DNA of 12,194 bases, taken from contig MU646353.1 in assembly GCA_026770585.1 (NCBI GenBank), forward strand, positions 1,085,305 through 1,097,498. Reading direction: 5' to 3'. Every line of letters starts with the position of its first letter. The stretch's first letter is position 1. Shown one piece after another: positions 6,518-11,917 of the stretch. The notes under the pieces are model-generated. The model worked only from the letters and a program-made list of their open reading frames with translations. It was not told where the DNA came from and did no database searches. Position numbers and translations under genes: made by a program. Source of the stretch: Baffinella frigidus (taxonomy: Eukaryota; Cryptophyceae; Cryptomonadales; Baffinellaceae).

Positions 6518-6536
6518 ACCGATTGAAATAAAAATC

Positions 6537-6793
6537 TTGGGACCGGGTTTGCGTGGTTTAGTTATCAGCTCGGTACAAAACTATCCCGGTTCAGCTAACA
6601 GTCGTACGGCGACACTGGACTGTTTGTCAAGTGGTAAGGAACAAGGCAAGTTGAGTACCACAACGCCTTTGAGGGTTCAACCATCGCGCTCGGTTGGATT
6701 CCGCTCTGTAACGCCGAGGAGTCTGTGATTTTATGGAACCGGGATGTAGTTTTGTACCGAGCCGATAACCAAACCAAGCAAACCCAGTCCCAA
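6537..6793 (+). repeat. Inverted-repeat element H
   Basis: Outer arms of about 58 bp: TTGGGACCGGGTTTGC and CTCGGTACAAAACTA at the left pair with TAGTTTTGTACCGAG and GCAAACCCAGTCCCAA at the right. The 140-bp interior includes TTGGATTCCGCTCTGTAAC, also seen near 7236 in the D repeats, and TACCACAACGCC, seen near 7070. Confidence 0.8.
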
Positions 6794-6805
6794 CATTTTT
6801 TCGAT

Positions 6806-6830
6806 ATATACCATACACGGTATGGTATAT
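6806..6830 (+). repeat. AT-rich palindrome
   Basis: ATATACCATAC and GTATGGTATAT form a perfect 11-bp stem with a 3-base loop; TATACCATACAC then repeats once more to the right. Confidence 0.85.
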
Positions 6831-6864
6831 ACCATACACTTTATCTGTGAAGTGCACCGTCGCA

Positions 6865-7023
6865 CATGGGACTGTGGATCGTTTTGTGTTATCTAAGGGT
6901 GAAATTTGCTATCTTAGCCCCACCGTAGCGTTACCATAGCACACAACCCACCCCTAAGATAGCGAACAGGTGGTTCAAACCAAACGTGTCTCCGCGTGAG
7001 AGCAGGCTGCCAGGCATGCGCGC
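6865..7023 (+). repeat. D repeat 1 (LRR-exon-like at its end)
   Basis: Contains TAGCCCCACCGTAGCGTTAC, CACAACCCACCCC, GATAGCGAACAGGTGG and GAGAGCAGGCTGCC. It matches 7690-7838 closely. The last part reads ESRLPGMRA in the frame of the penultimate LRR exon and is cut by the A5 remnant. Confidence 0.75.
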
Positions 7024-7069
7024 GTAGGGTCCTAGGCTGGTGCGCCTCCTCATGAGCGAGGTACCCCTG
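7024..7069 (+). repeat. Family A remnant, copy 5
   Basis: Only TAGGGTCCTAGG and the right terminus (CATGAGCGAGGTACCCCTG) remain. Confidence 0.75.
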
Positions 7070-7117
7070 CACCACAACGCCTGCGTGGAGTTGACCGTCG
7101 GACGATTAACTAACTCG
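7067..7117 (+). pseudogene. LRR-exon-like fragment after the family A remnant
   Basis: CTGCACCACAAC continues as LHHNACVELTV, which has LRR spacing (L, then N, then LxV). With the preceding GMRA across the remnant it would make GMRA-LHHNACVELTV, comparable to GMRALLQMNEQNRFC at 8150-8188. This is a short match and could be chance. Confidence 0.35.
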
Positions 7118-7262
7118 GACTGTGGAACAGGCTGACAGTGCCAGGTATGCTCAAAAGCAAAAGCCACCCCTGCGATAGCAAACAAATGCAGTTCAAATTC
7201 AACGTAGTTCCGCGTGGGAGCAGGCTGCTCGGCTGGACTCCGCTCTGTAACACCCGGGGACG
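7118..7262 (+). repeat. D repeat 2
   Basis: Contains GGACTGTGGAACAGGCTG, GCGATAGCAAACAAATG, CCGCGTGGGAGCAGGCTGC and a GGACTCCGCTCTGTAAC segment. More diverged than copies 1 and 5. Confidence 0.7.
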
Positions 7263-7273
7263 TGTGGTTTTAT

Positions 7274-7349
7274 CGGCATCTGAGGAGTAACAAAGGCACG
7301 GGGGACTGCGGAACAGGCTACCTGGGATGCATGCGCTGCTGCAACACAA
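7274..7349 (+). repeat. D repeat 3 (partial)
   Basis: ATCTGAGGAGTAAC, GCACGGGGGACTGCGGAACA and CCTGGGATGCATGCGCTGCT. One frame reads NRLPGMHALLQHNRVN, in register with the LRR exon copies. Confidence 0.7.
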
Positions 7350-7366
7350 CCGTGTTAATAGGGTAA

Positions 7367-7510
7367 CGGCCTGAAAAGGGGGTAGTTAGGCCTACGGCAT
7401 TGCCTAGGACCTCCTACCGTAGGCCGAGACTTTTTGGTCCTAGGATCCCTCGGCCTACGGTGGGAGGTCCTAGGCAATGCCGTATGCTTAACTACCCCAT
7501 TTTCAGGCCG
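7367..7510 (+). repeat. Hairpin element C
   Basis: 144 bp. CGGCCTGAAAA with TTTTCAGGCCG forms the outer ends, and CATTGCCTAGGACCTCC with GGAGGTCCTAGGCAATG the inner arms. It shares CCTAGGACC and CCTACCGTAGG words with families A and B, but not their ends. Confidence 0.85.
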
Positions 7511-7517
7511 CTAGCCT

Positions 7518-7585
7518 ATGAATCTGAGGAGTAACCGTGGCACGGGGGACTGTGGAACAGGCTGCCTGGGATGCGTGCGCTGCAC
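7518..7585 (+). repeat. D repeat 4 (partial)
   Basis: Nearly repeats D3: ATCTGAGGAGTAAC, GCACGGGGGACTGTGGAACA, GGCTGCCTGGGATGCGTGCG. One frame reads NRLPGMRALHG. It stops at the left arm of the large inverted repeat. Confidence 0.7.
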
Positions 7586-7942
7586 GGAGTTTGGGCAATT
7601 TGCACCTAGTTGACTATTTCCCTCCGGGGTCGCAAGCTTTCTAGGTGAATGCTTAGACCTTGAAGCTTTCTAGGTGAAAGAATCACCTCACACAACCGTG
7701 TTGTGTTATTTTGAGGGTGGAATTTGGTGTCACAGCCCCACCATAGCTTTACATAGCACACAACCCACACCTGCGATAGCGAACAGGTGATTCAAATTAG
7801 ACGTGTTTCCGTGTGAGAGCAGGCTACCTGGGATGCACGAGGTCATTCTTTCACCTAGAAAGCTTGAAGGTCTAAGCATTCACCTGGAAAGCTTGCGACC
7901 CCGGAGGGAAATAGTCAACTAGGTGCAAATTGCCCAAACTCC
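7586..7942 (+). repeat. Element L: 104-bp arms enclosing a D repeat
   Basis: The arms (7586-7689 and 7839-7942) start GGAGTTTGGGCAATTTGC and are complementary at about 101 of 104 bases by my count. Each arm holds two AAGCTTTCTAGGTGAA-type units 29 bp apart. The 149-bp interior is a D repeat, not typical loop DNA. Confidence 0.9.
7690..7838 (+). repeat. D repeat 5 (inside element L)
   Basis: TTGTGTTATTTTGAGGGTGG, CAGCCCCACCATAGC, CACAACCCACACCTGCGATA and GAGAGCAGGCTACCTGGGAT parallel D repeat 1 through most of its length. One frame ends CESRLPGMH. Confidence 0.75.
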
Positions 7943-8033
7943 AAGGCCCCCGAAAACTCATTCTTTGAGGGAGTGTGGTCTCACGCGGCGACCCTCGTGC
8001 CAGCAAGACGGCCCCGCCCCATTTTGCTAATAT
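7943..8033. other. Short stretch between element L and D repeat 6
   Basis: No feature recognised. Confidence 0.4.
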
Positions 8034-8164
8034 GTGTGACTGTGGAGCAGGCTGTCGGGGATGCTTCACCACAAAACCCACCCTCACGATAGCAAAACAT
8101 GTGATTTAAGTTAACCATGTTTCCGCGTGAGAGCAGGCTGCCTGGGATGCGCGCGCTGCTGCAG
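8034..8164 (+). repeat. D repeat 6, running into a penultimate exon copy
   Basis: GACTGTGGAGCAGGCTGTC, ACGATAGCAAAACATGTG and CCGCGTGAGAGCAGGCTGCC. The reading frame at its end is continuous with the LRR exon copy that follows: ESRLPGMRALLQ then MNEQNRFC. Confidence 0.75.
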
Positions 8165-8190
8165 ATGAATGAGCAAAACCGCTTCTGCAG
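8165..8190 (+). CDS. Penultimate LRR exon, copy 1 of 3
   Basis: After CTGCTGCAG the frame reads MNEQNRFC plus two bases (AG), then donor GTCCGT. Joined to the terminal exon it gives NRFCR followed by LTLPDY, LRR-like spacing. The frame is open upstream into D repeat 6 (GMRALLQ), so the exon may really start earlier. Which of the three copies is spliced in cannot be told. Confidence 0.5.
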
Positions 8191-8206
8191 GTCCGTCCCC
8201 CACCTT

Positions 8207-8396
8207 CCACTCGAGAATGCTGGAGCAGCCTATGTACATGCGGGGTTGTAAGAATTTGTATCAGGATAAGGTCACCAACCTCGTTACTGGGCTAATTTCG
8301 GCTAGTTACGTTACCAACCTCACGAAAGTTACCACACAAAGGCCCACTTGTAAAAGAAAACGGGTTTAAACAGGTCTCTGTAGCATTCTCGTGTGG
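8207..8396 (+). repeat. Family E element, copy 3
   Basis: 190 bp from CCACTCGAGAATG to CATTCTCGTGTGG; the 13-bp ends match at all but one position. Shares CCTATGTACATG, TTGTATCAGGATAAGGT and CACTTGTAAAAG with the other copies. It lies between copies 1 and 2 of the penultimate exon. Confidence 0.85.
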
Positions 8397-8427
8397 TTAG
8401 TCCCCTCACCTCATAGATATATCTCAG

Positions 8428-8462
8428 ATGCTCCAGATGAAGGAGCAGAACCGCTTCTGCCG
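8428..8462 (+). CDS. Penultimate LRR exon, copy 2 of 3
   Basis: ATATCTCAG precedes ATGCTCCAGATG; the frame reads MLQMKEQNRFC plus CG, then donor GTCCTA. CG joined to the terminal exon's first base gives Arg (NRFCR-LTLPDY). Confidence 0.5.
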
Positions 8463-8513
8463 GTCCTATCCGTCCCCTCACCGTGTACCCTACTGTACGA
8501 AAAGTAAACCCAG

Positions 8514-8571
8514 TTCTTGAAAGTCTAGCGGCAACTAGATTGCAGATGAATAAGCTGAACCGCTATTGCCG
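8514..8571 (+). CDS. Penultimate LRR exon, copy 3 of 3
   Basis: A possible acceptor (AAACCCAG) is followed by an open frame LESLAATRLQMNKLNRYC plus CG, then donor GTCCGT. It is the longest open copy and the closest to the terminal exon. An alternative acceptor (GATTGCAG, 8545) would start it at MNKLNRYC. The CG end joins the terminal exon in phase. Confidence 0.5.
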
Positions 8572-8626
8572 GTCCGTCCCACCACCTTCTAGTGAGGGAA
8601 AAAGACCGATAATTGCCCCCTCAACG

Positions 8627-8730
8627 TGTCCCTTAAGTGGCCAGTAGGCTCATACGCCCTACGGTAGGGCCCTAGGACCTGCCTAGGGCGAGTTAGGGTG
8701 AATATTCGCCCTATGGCCACTTAAGGGATA
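8627..8730 (+). repeat. Family B hairpin element, copy 4
   Basis: TGTCCCTTAAGTGGCCAGTA to GGCCACTTAAGGGATA, forward core, with an altered centre (GCGAGTTAGGGTGAATATTC). Confidence 0.9.
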
Positions 8731-8799
8731 TGATTGGTGTGCGCGTGATTGCGGCTTGCATGCAACGGTGTCCTCTTGAAGAGAACGGTTCATCTCGTA

Positions 8800-8902
8800 A
8801 ACCTTAACTGGCGAGGGGGTCAGAATTGACCCCCAAGAGGTCCTAGGCAGGTCCTAGGGCCCTACGGTAGGGCGTATGAGCCTACTCGCCACTCAAGGGA
8901 TA
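8800..8902 (-). repeat. Family B hairpin element, copy 5
   Basis: Degenerate left end (AACCTTAACTGGCGA), centre GGGGGTCAGAATTGACCCCC, reverse core and intact right end CCACTCAAGGGATA. Confidence 0.85.
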
Positions 8903-8916
8903 AAGGGTAGATCTAT

Positions 8917-9021
8917 TATCCCTTAAATGCCCAGTAGGATCATACGCCCTACGGTAGGGCCCTAGGACCTGCCTAGGACCTCTTGCGGGTCAATTTTGAC
9001 CGGCTGGCCACTTAAGGGGTA
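8917..9021 (+). repeat. Family B hairpin element, copy 6
   Basis: TATCCCTTAAATGCCCAGTA to GGCCACTTAAGGGGTA, forward core. It shares its last TA with the first TA of copy 7. Confidence 0.9.
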
Positions 9022-9124
9022 TCCCTTAAGTGCCCATGCCGCCAAATTTGGCGGCCAAGAGGTCCTAGGCAGGTCCTAGGGCCCTACGGTAGGGCGTATG
9101 AGCCTACTGGGCACTTAAGGGATA
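9020..9124 (-). repeat. Family B hairpin element, copy 7
   Basis: TATCCCTTAAGTGCCCATG to GGGCACTTAAGGGATA, reverse core, with the 18-bp palindrome GCCGCCAAATTTGGCGGC. The 17-bp terminal inverted repeats (TATCCCTTAAGTGCCCA) are perfect: the best preserved copy. Confidence 0.92.
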
Positions 9125-9152
9125 TACTGTGCTAAAACTGTGCGGGGTGCAG

Positions 9153-9237
9153 GCTGACGCTGCCAGACTACCGGGTGGTGAACCACTCAAGCAAGGAGAA
9201 GTTCTTCTCCCAGGAGGAACTCGCCGCGCAGTTATGA
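9153..9237 (+). CDS. LRR gene, terminal exon and stop
   Basis: After GTGCAG one base completes the Arg codon of the preceding exon; the frame then reads LTLPDYRVVNHSSKEKFFSQ and EELAAQL to TGA at 9235-9237. It begins as the strand part of a last leucine-rich repeat and ends as a charged non-LRR tail. The phase fit to penultimate exon copies, all ending in two bases of an Arg codon before GT, is strong support. The stop codon lies within a 19-bp tandem repeat. TGTAA words follow at 9294 and 9332, a known green-algal polyadenylation signal; use here is a guess. Confidence 0.75.
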
Positions 9238-9283
9238 GCCTCACGAATGGTTATGAGCCTCACGAATCGTTATGAGCCTCAGG
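9231..9283 (+). repeat. 19-bp tandem repeat over the stop codon
   Basis: GTTATGAGCCTCACGAATG (9231-9249), GTTATGAGCCTCACGAATC (9250-9268) and a partial third unit (9269-9283). The first unit includes the last Leu codon and TGA. Confidence 0.95.
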
Positions 9284-9340
9284 ACTTCTCCGCTGTAAAA
9301 TTAAAACGTTTATTCTCCAACATGCGCCCCGTGTAATCCC

Positions 9341-9454
9341 AGCTCTGAGGGAATAAAACTGGGCTCGCCATCAAGCATTTTAGCTGCCCTTTTGTGCTGG
9401 AGTTTGTGATCTGAATGTGTCCCATGGCGAGCCCAGTTTTACCCAGGCAGAGCT
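9341..9454 (+). repeat. Stem-loop element K in the 3' region of the LRR gene
   Basis: A perfect 18-bp stem (TAAAACTGGGCTCGCCAT at 9354-9371; complement at 9424-9441) with outer AGCTCTG/CAGAGCT. It is either a small inverted-repeat element or a 3' UTR structure. Confidence 0.85.
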
Positions 9455-9508
9455 AGTAATGATGCATGCGTGTGCGTGTGGCGGCCGGTGCTCATTGAAG
9501 AACCTTTT

Positions 9509-9612
9509 TATCCCTTAAGTGCCCATGCCTCCAAATTTGGCGGCCAAGAGGTCCTAGGCAGGTCCTAGGGCCCTACGGTAGGGCGTATGAGCCTACTGGG
9601 CACTTAAGGGAT
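9509..9612 (-). repeat. Family B hairpin element, copy 8
   Basis: TATCCCTTAAGTGCCCATGC to GGGCACTTAAGGGAT, reverse core, almost the same as copy 7; the final A is replaced by G. Confidence 0.92.
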
Positions 9613-9651
9613 GGGAAGCTAGTGCTGTAATGCAGCCAACATCGCCACCTC

Positions 9652-9775
9652 GTACAGGGGTACCTCGCTCATAAGAAACGCCCCCCCCCCCTAGGACCAC
9701 CCTAAGGCCCTAGGCATAGGCCTACTGTAGGCTCCTAGGAGGAGGCAGTTTCTTATGAGCGAGGTACCCCTGTAC
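9652..9775 (-). repeat. Family A hairpin element, copy 6
   Basis: GTACAGGGGTACCTCGCTCA to GAGCGAGGTACCCCTGTAC, core inverted (CCACCCTAAGGCCCTAGGCA) as in copy 2. Confidence 0.95.
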
Positions 9776-9837
9776 CCCCACCCACGGAGGGCAGGTTCCA
9801 GGGACGACGCCAGAGGGCACACACGCTCTCAGCCGCT

Positions 9838-9958
9838 TACAGGGTTACCTCGCTCATAAGAAACAGCCCCCCCCTAGGACCCTACAGTAGGACCATGCCT
9901 AGGGCCCTATGGTGGTCCTAGGGGGGGGGCGGTTTCTTATGAGCGAGGTACCCCTGTA
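9838..9958 (+). repeat. Family A hairpin element, copy 7
   Basis: TACAGGGTTACCTCGCTC to GAGCGAGGTACCCCTGTA; core CCTACAGTAGGACCATGCC. Confidence 0.95.
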
Positions 9959-9959
9959 C

Positions 9960-9975
9960 AGTTGCTCGAGCAACT
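9960..9975 (+). repeat. 16-bp perfect palindrome beside family A copy 7
   Basis: AGTTGCTCGAGCAACT, two bases after the element end. Confidence 0.85.
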
Positions 9976-10058
9976 CAGCCGTCACAACGGCAGGCGGCCA
10001 CATATGCATGGCAGCCACTTTCTGCATGCCGGCCTCGACTTCACGCACGACGACCACT

Positions 10059-10163
10059 TTAGGCGTGGAGGTCGAGCAGCTCTAGGGCAGCGAGGGCGTC
10101 ATGCTTGTCCGTGATCGCGTCGAGTCCCGCCTCAGTGAGCGTCTTGGCCTTCTCCCACAGCGT
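10059..10163 (-). CDS. Gene Y, terminal exon
   Basis: On the minus strand a CAG acceptor (plus 10164-10166) precedes 35 codons reading TLWEKAKTLTEAGLDAITDK, HDALAALELLDLHA and TAA (plus 10059-10061). Composition is helical and amphipathic with GC-rich codons. Phase 0 matches the exon at 10824-10871, giving NIRKFK followed by TLWEKAKTL. Together with the YFDTFPR exon this suggests the C-terminal helices of a TIM-barrel enzyme such as a xylose-isomerase-like sugar isomerase. That is a weak resemblance from memory, without identified catalytic residues. The 660-bp intron to the previous exon contains a 153-bp duplication and family A copy 8. Confidence 0.7.
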   Translation of the reverse strand, partial: TLWEKAKTLTEAGLDAITDKHDALAALELLDLHA

Positions 10164-10164
10164 C

Positions 10165-10479
10165 TGCCACGCACGGGAAATCAGCGCAAACCAAACCAAA
10201 CCAGACAGAGATCAAAGCAAACCAAACCAGACAGAGAAAGTGCGAAGATCGATACGGATCGAAACCAACATGGTCACCACATATCCCCTTCTGCGAAGAC
10301 AAAGATAATGGGGCGCGTGCCACGCACGAGATATCAGCGCACCCCAACCCAAATCAAATCAAAAAAATCGAGGAGAGAGCTTGATTACTACCAACATGGC
10401 CGCCATGTATGCACCCCCACCGAGGCTGTGTCTGTGGACCTAGCGAGAGAGGTCATGTGCAAGGATAATGGGGCACGTG
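10165..10479 (+). repeat. 153-bp tandem duplication in gene Y intron
   Basis: Two diverged copies start TGCCACGCACGGGAAATCAG (10165) and TGCCACGCACGAGATATCAG (10318), share CCAACATGG in the middle, and end AGATAATGGGGCGCGTG and GGATAATGGGGCACGTG. They start at the 3' splice site of the terminal exon. Copy 1 is rich in AACCAAACCAGACAGA units. Confidence 0.8.
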
Positions 10480-10552
10480 GTCCCAGCTGGTTCGACTTGG
10501 GGCGTTGATTGCCTGCCTGTTAGGCAGAGCTAGCACCCAGGGCGCAACGGTG

Positions 10553-10673
10553 TACAGGGGTACCTCGCTCATAAGAACCTGCGCCACCCCTAGGACCCTA
10601 CAGTAGGACTATGCCTAGGGTCCTATGGTGGTCCTAGGGGGGGGCGGTTTCTTATGAGCGATTTACCCCTGTA
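10553..10673 (+). repeat. Family A hairpin element, copy 8
   Basis: TACAGGGGTACCTCGCTCA to GAGCGATTTACCCCTGTA (GGT changed to TTT near the right end), core CCTACAGTAGGACTATGCC. In the gene Y model it is intronic. Confidence 0.95.
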
Positions 10674-10823
10674 GGGTGCGGCGGAATGCCGAAAACAGGT
10701 TGATGCCGGATAAATCGCGGTTCTGTTTCATCCGAAGGCTCGAACTGCTCCAAGAAACTACCCTCGAGTGGTAGGGCGGTGCCCCCGAAATAAGGGAGCA
10801 GGGGTTGGGGGCGAAGGGATTAC
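10674..10823. other. Gene Y intron, part beyond family A copy 8
   Basis: The minus strand has a short open frame (NRDLSGINLFSAFRRTL) after GAAACAG, which hits a stop inside element A copy 8. It is too short to call an exon. Otherwise nothing recognised. Confidence 0.35.
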
Positions 10824-10871
10824 CTTAAACTTGCGGATGTTGTACTCAGCCTCGCGAACCGGGTCCTCGTT
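10824..10871 (-). CDS. Gene Y, internal 48-bp exon
   Basis: On the minus strand GTGTGTGCAG precedes sixteen codons reading NEDPVREAEYNIRKFK and the donor GTAATC. Both boundaries are phase 0 and both splice sites are good. Joined upstream it reads YFDTFPR then NEDPVREAEY; downstream NIRKFK then TLWEKA. Both junctions read smoothly as one protein, the strongest evidence that gene Y is real. It is too short for an ordinary ORF scan. Confidence 0.8.
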
Positions 10872-10890
10872 CTGCACACACACCCGGTTG

Positions 10891-10922
10891 GATCAGTCAA
10901 CTTTTCGATCAGTCAACTTGTC
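10891..10922 (+). repeat. 16-bp tandem repeat
   Basis: GATCAGTCAACTTTTC and GATCAGTCAACTTGTC adjoin. AGTTGACT at 11117-11124 is the inverted word, so this may be the left end of a weak 230-bp inverted-repeat element. Confidence 0.75.
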
Positions 10923-11198
10923 GTCGATAAACACACATTCCACTTTCATAACAATAGATGTATGGACATGCAACGATCTGCACACCCTAACCTCTCCTGG
11001 TGAGAAACTACACTGCCAGGCCAGAGATTTTGTAGAAGTCAATTCACCCACAAAATATGTCAACTTAGAAACGAGGTACCCAGATAGGGTTCTTCGAAAA
11101 TCGATTTTCGCCTTGAGTTGACTAATGCAAAAACTCCGCCCTGGAAGTAAACTCACCCAAAGAAGCCAGCACTAGAGTCCCGAGTTCACAACTGCGAG
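10923..11198. other. Gene Y intron, no gene supported
   Basis: ORFs on both strands cover each other and lack motifs. Only the faint inverted ends (GTCAACTTGTCG and TCGCCTTGAGTTGAC) were seen. Confidence 0.4.
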
Positions 11199-11319
11199 TA
11201 CAGGGGTACCTCGCTCACGAGAAACCAACCCCCCCTAGGGCCCTACAGTAGGACCATGCCTAGGGCCCTATGGTGGTCCTAGGGGGGGGGCGGTTTCTTG
11301 TGAGCCAGGTACCCCTGTA
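11199..11319 (+). repeat. Family A hairpin element, copy 9
   Basis: TACAGGGGTACCTCGCTCAC to GTGAGCCAGGTACCCCTGTA, core CCTACAGTAGGACCATGCC. In the gene Y intron. Confidence 0.95.
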
Positions 11320-11411
11320 GTCCGCACAATGGGCTTCGCAGATCGGTTCATTTATCTTTGTGTGAGTAGTAATTAAGAATTGCTCGGTACAAAGACATCT
11401 TAGTAACCGAC

Positions 11412-11437
11412 ATTTCGACCAGATTTTGGGTCGAAAT
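11412..11437 (+). repeat. Short stem-loop
   Basis: ATTTCGACC and GGTCGAAAT pair round an 8-base loop, 40 bp from the broken gene Y exon copy. Confidence 0.75.
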
Positions 11438-11475
11438 CTGCTGCGAACCCAACTGTGTGGTTACACGGGTCGCAC

Positions 11476-11562
11476 CCGTGGAAAGGTGTCGAAGTAGATG
11501 TGTCCCGCGAAGTTGGTCCATAACGCTGGAGCCACCGCACAAAGGCTAACGCCATGTGGGGA
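11476..11562 (-). pseudogene. Gene Y exon, broken duplicate nearest exon 10824
   Basis: The minus strand contains HMALAFVRWLQ, then extra bases (CGTTATGG where AAG is expected), then NFAGHIYFDTFPR in another frame and a donor GTGCGA. The net insertion breaks the frame. The region after the break is conserved down to the donor. The acceptor side (GGCAG before TCCCCACATGG) is shortened. Confidence 0.75.
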
Positions 11563-11638
11563 CTGCCGACGGCTTGACTAGTACCAATGATGACTGAAGG
11601 CAGCGTGGGTGGTACTAATTGTGACAGAAGGGTCGCAC
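11563..11638. other. Spacer between two gene Y exon copies
   Basis: Contains an inverted pair TAGTACCA/TGGTACTA. The donor-side flank GGGTCGCACCC is conserved between the 11476 and 11639 exon copies. Confidence 0.4.
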
Positions 11639-11729
11639 CCGAGGAAAGGTATCGAAGTAGATGTGTCCCGCGAAATTAGTCTTCTGAAGCCACCGCACAA
11701 ACTCCAGCGCCATGTGCGGATGCACCGAC
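11639..11729 (-). CDS. Gene Y, exon with VHPHMALEFVRW and YFDTFPR
   Basis: On the minus strand ACGTCGGCAG is the acceptor; one base finishes a codon, then thirty codons read SVHPHMALEFVRWLQKTN, FAGHIYFDTFPR, ending at CGG before donor GTGCGA. Phase 0 joins NEDPVREAEY exactly. The His-rich start, helical MALEFVRWLQ and the strand-like HIYFDTFP would suit a TIM-barrel strand carrying acidic active-site residues; the family is not certain. The frame is open upstream into a VGCNVGR segment, so the acceptor could lie a little earlier. This is the only copy of the three open from end to end. Earlier exons must lie beyond the window or were lost. Confidence 0.75.
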
Positions 11730-11917
11730 CTGCCGACGTTGCACCCCACGCGTCAGTCTCGCAGGCAGGTTCTGGTAGCCTTGATCCGTGCTCGTAAGTT
11801 TAGCCCCCGGCTACACACACGATACCACCAGTCGCCGGCGACCCCCGGTACAAACTTCCTGACAGTGTATGCCAAAAGGAGTGCATTTCCCGCGAGTAAA
11901 ATGGTGTCGCTGCGGAG
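11730..11917. other. Spacer upstream of the gene Y exon
   Basis: Minus-strand ORFs cross it by continuing from the truncated exon copy, but show no motif. Nothing further recognised. Confidence 0.4.

Noticed and set aside
8627-9124. Closely spaced similar palindromes considered as a CRISPR-like array
   Set aside because: Repeats alternate in direction, are over 100 bp with terminal inverted repeats, spacers are irregular or absent, and the DNA is eukaryotic with spliced genes.
10893-11156. ORFs on both strands in gene Y intron
   Set aside because: Mutually antisense, no motif, and they include the 16-bp tandem repeat and weak inverted ends.
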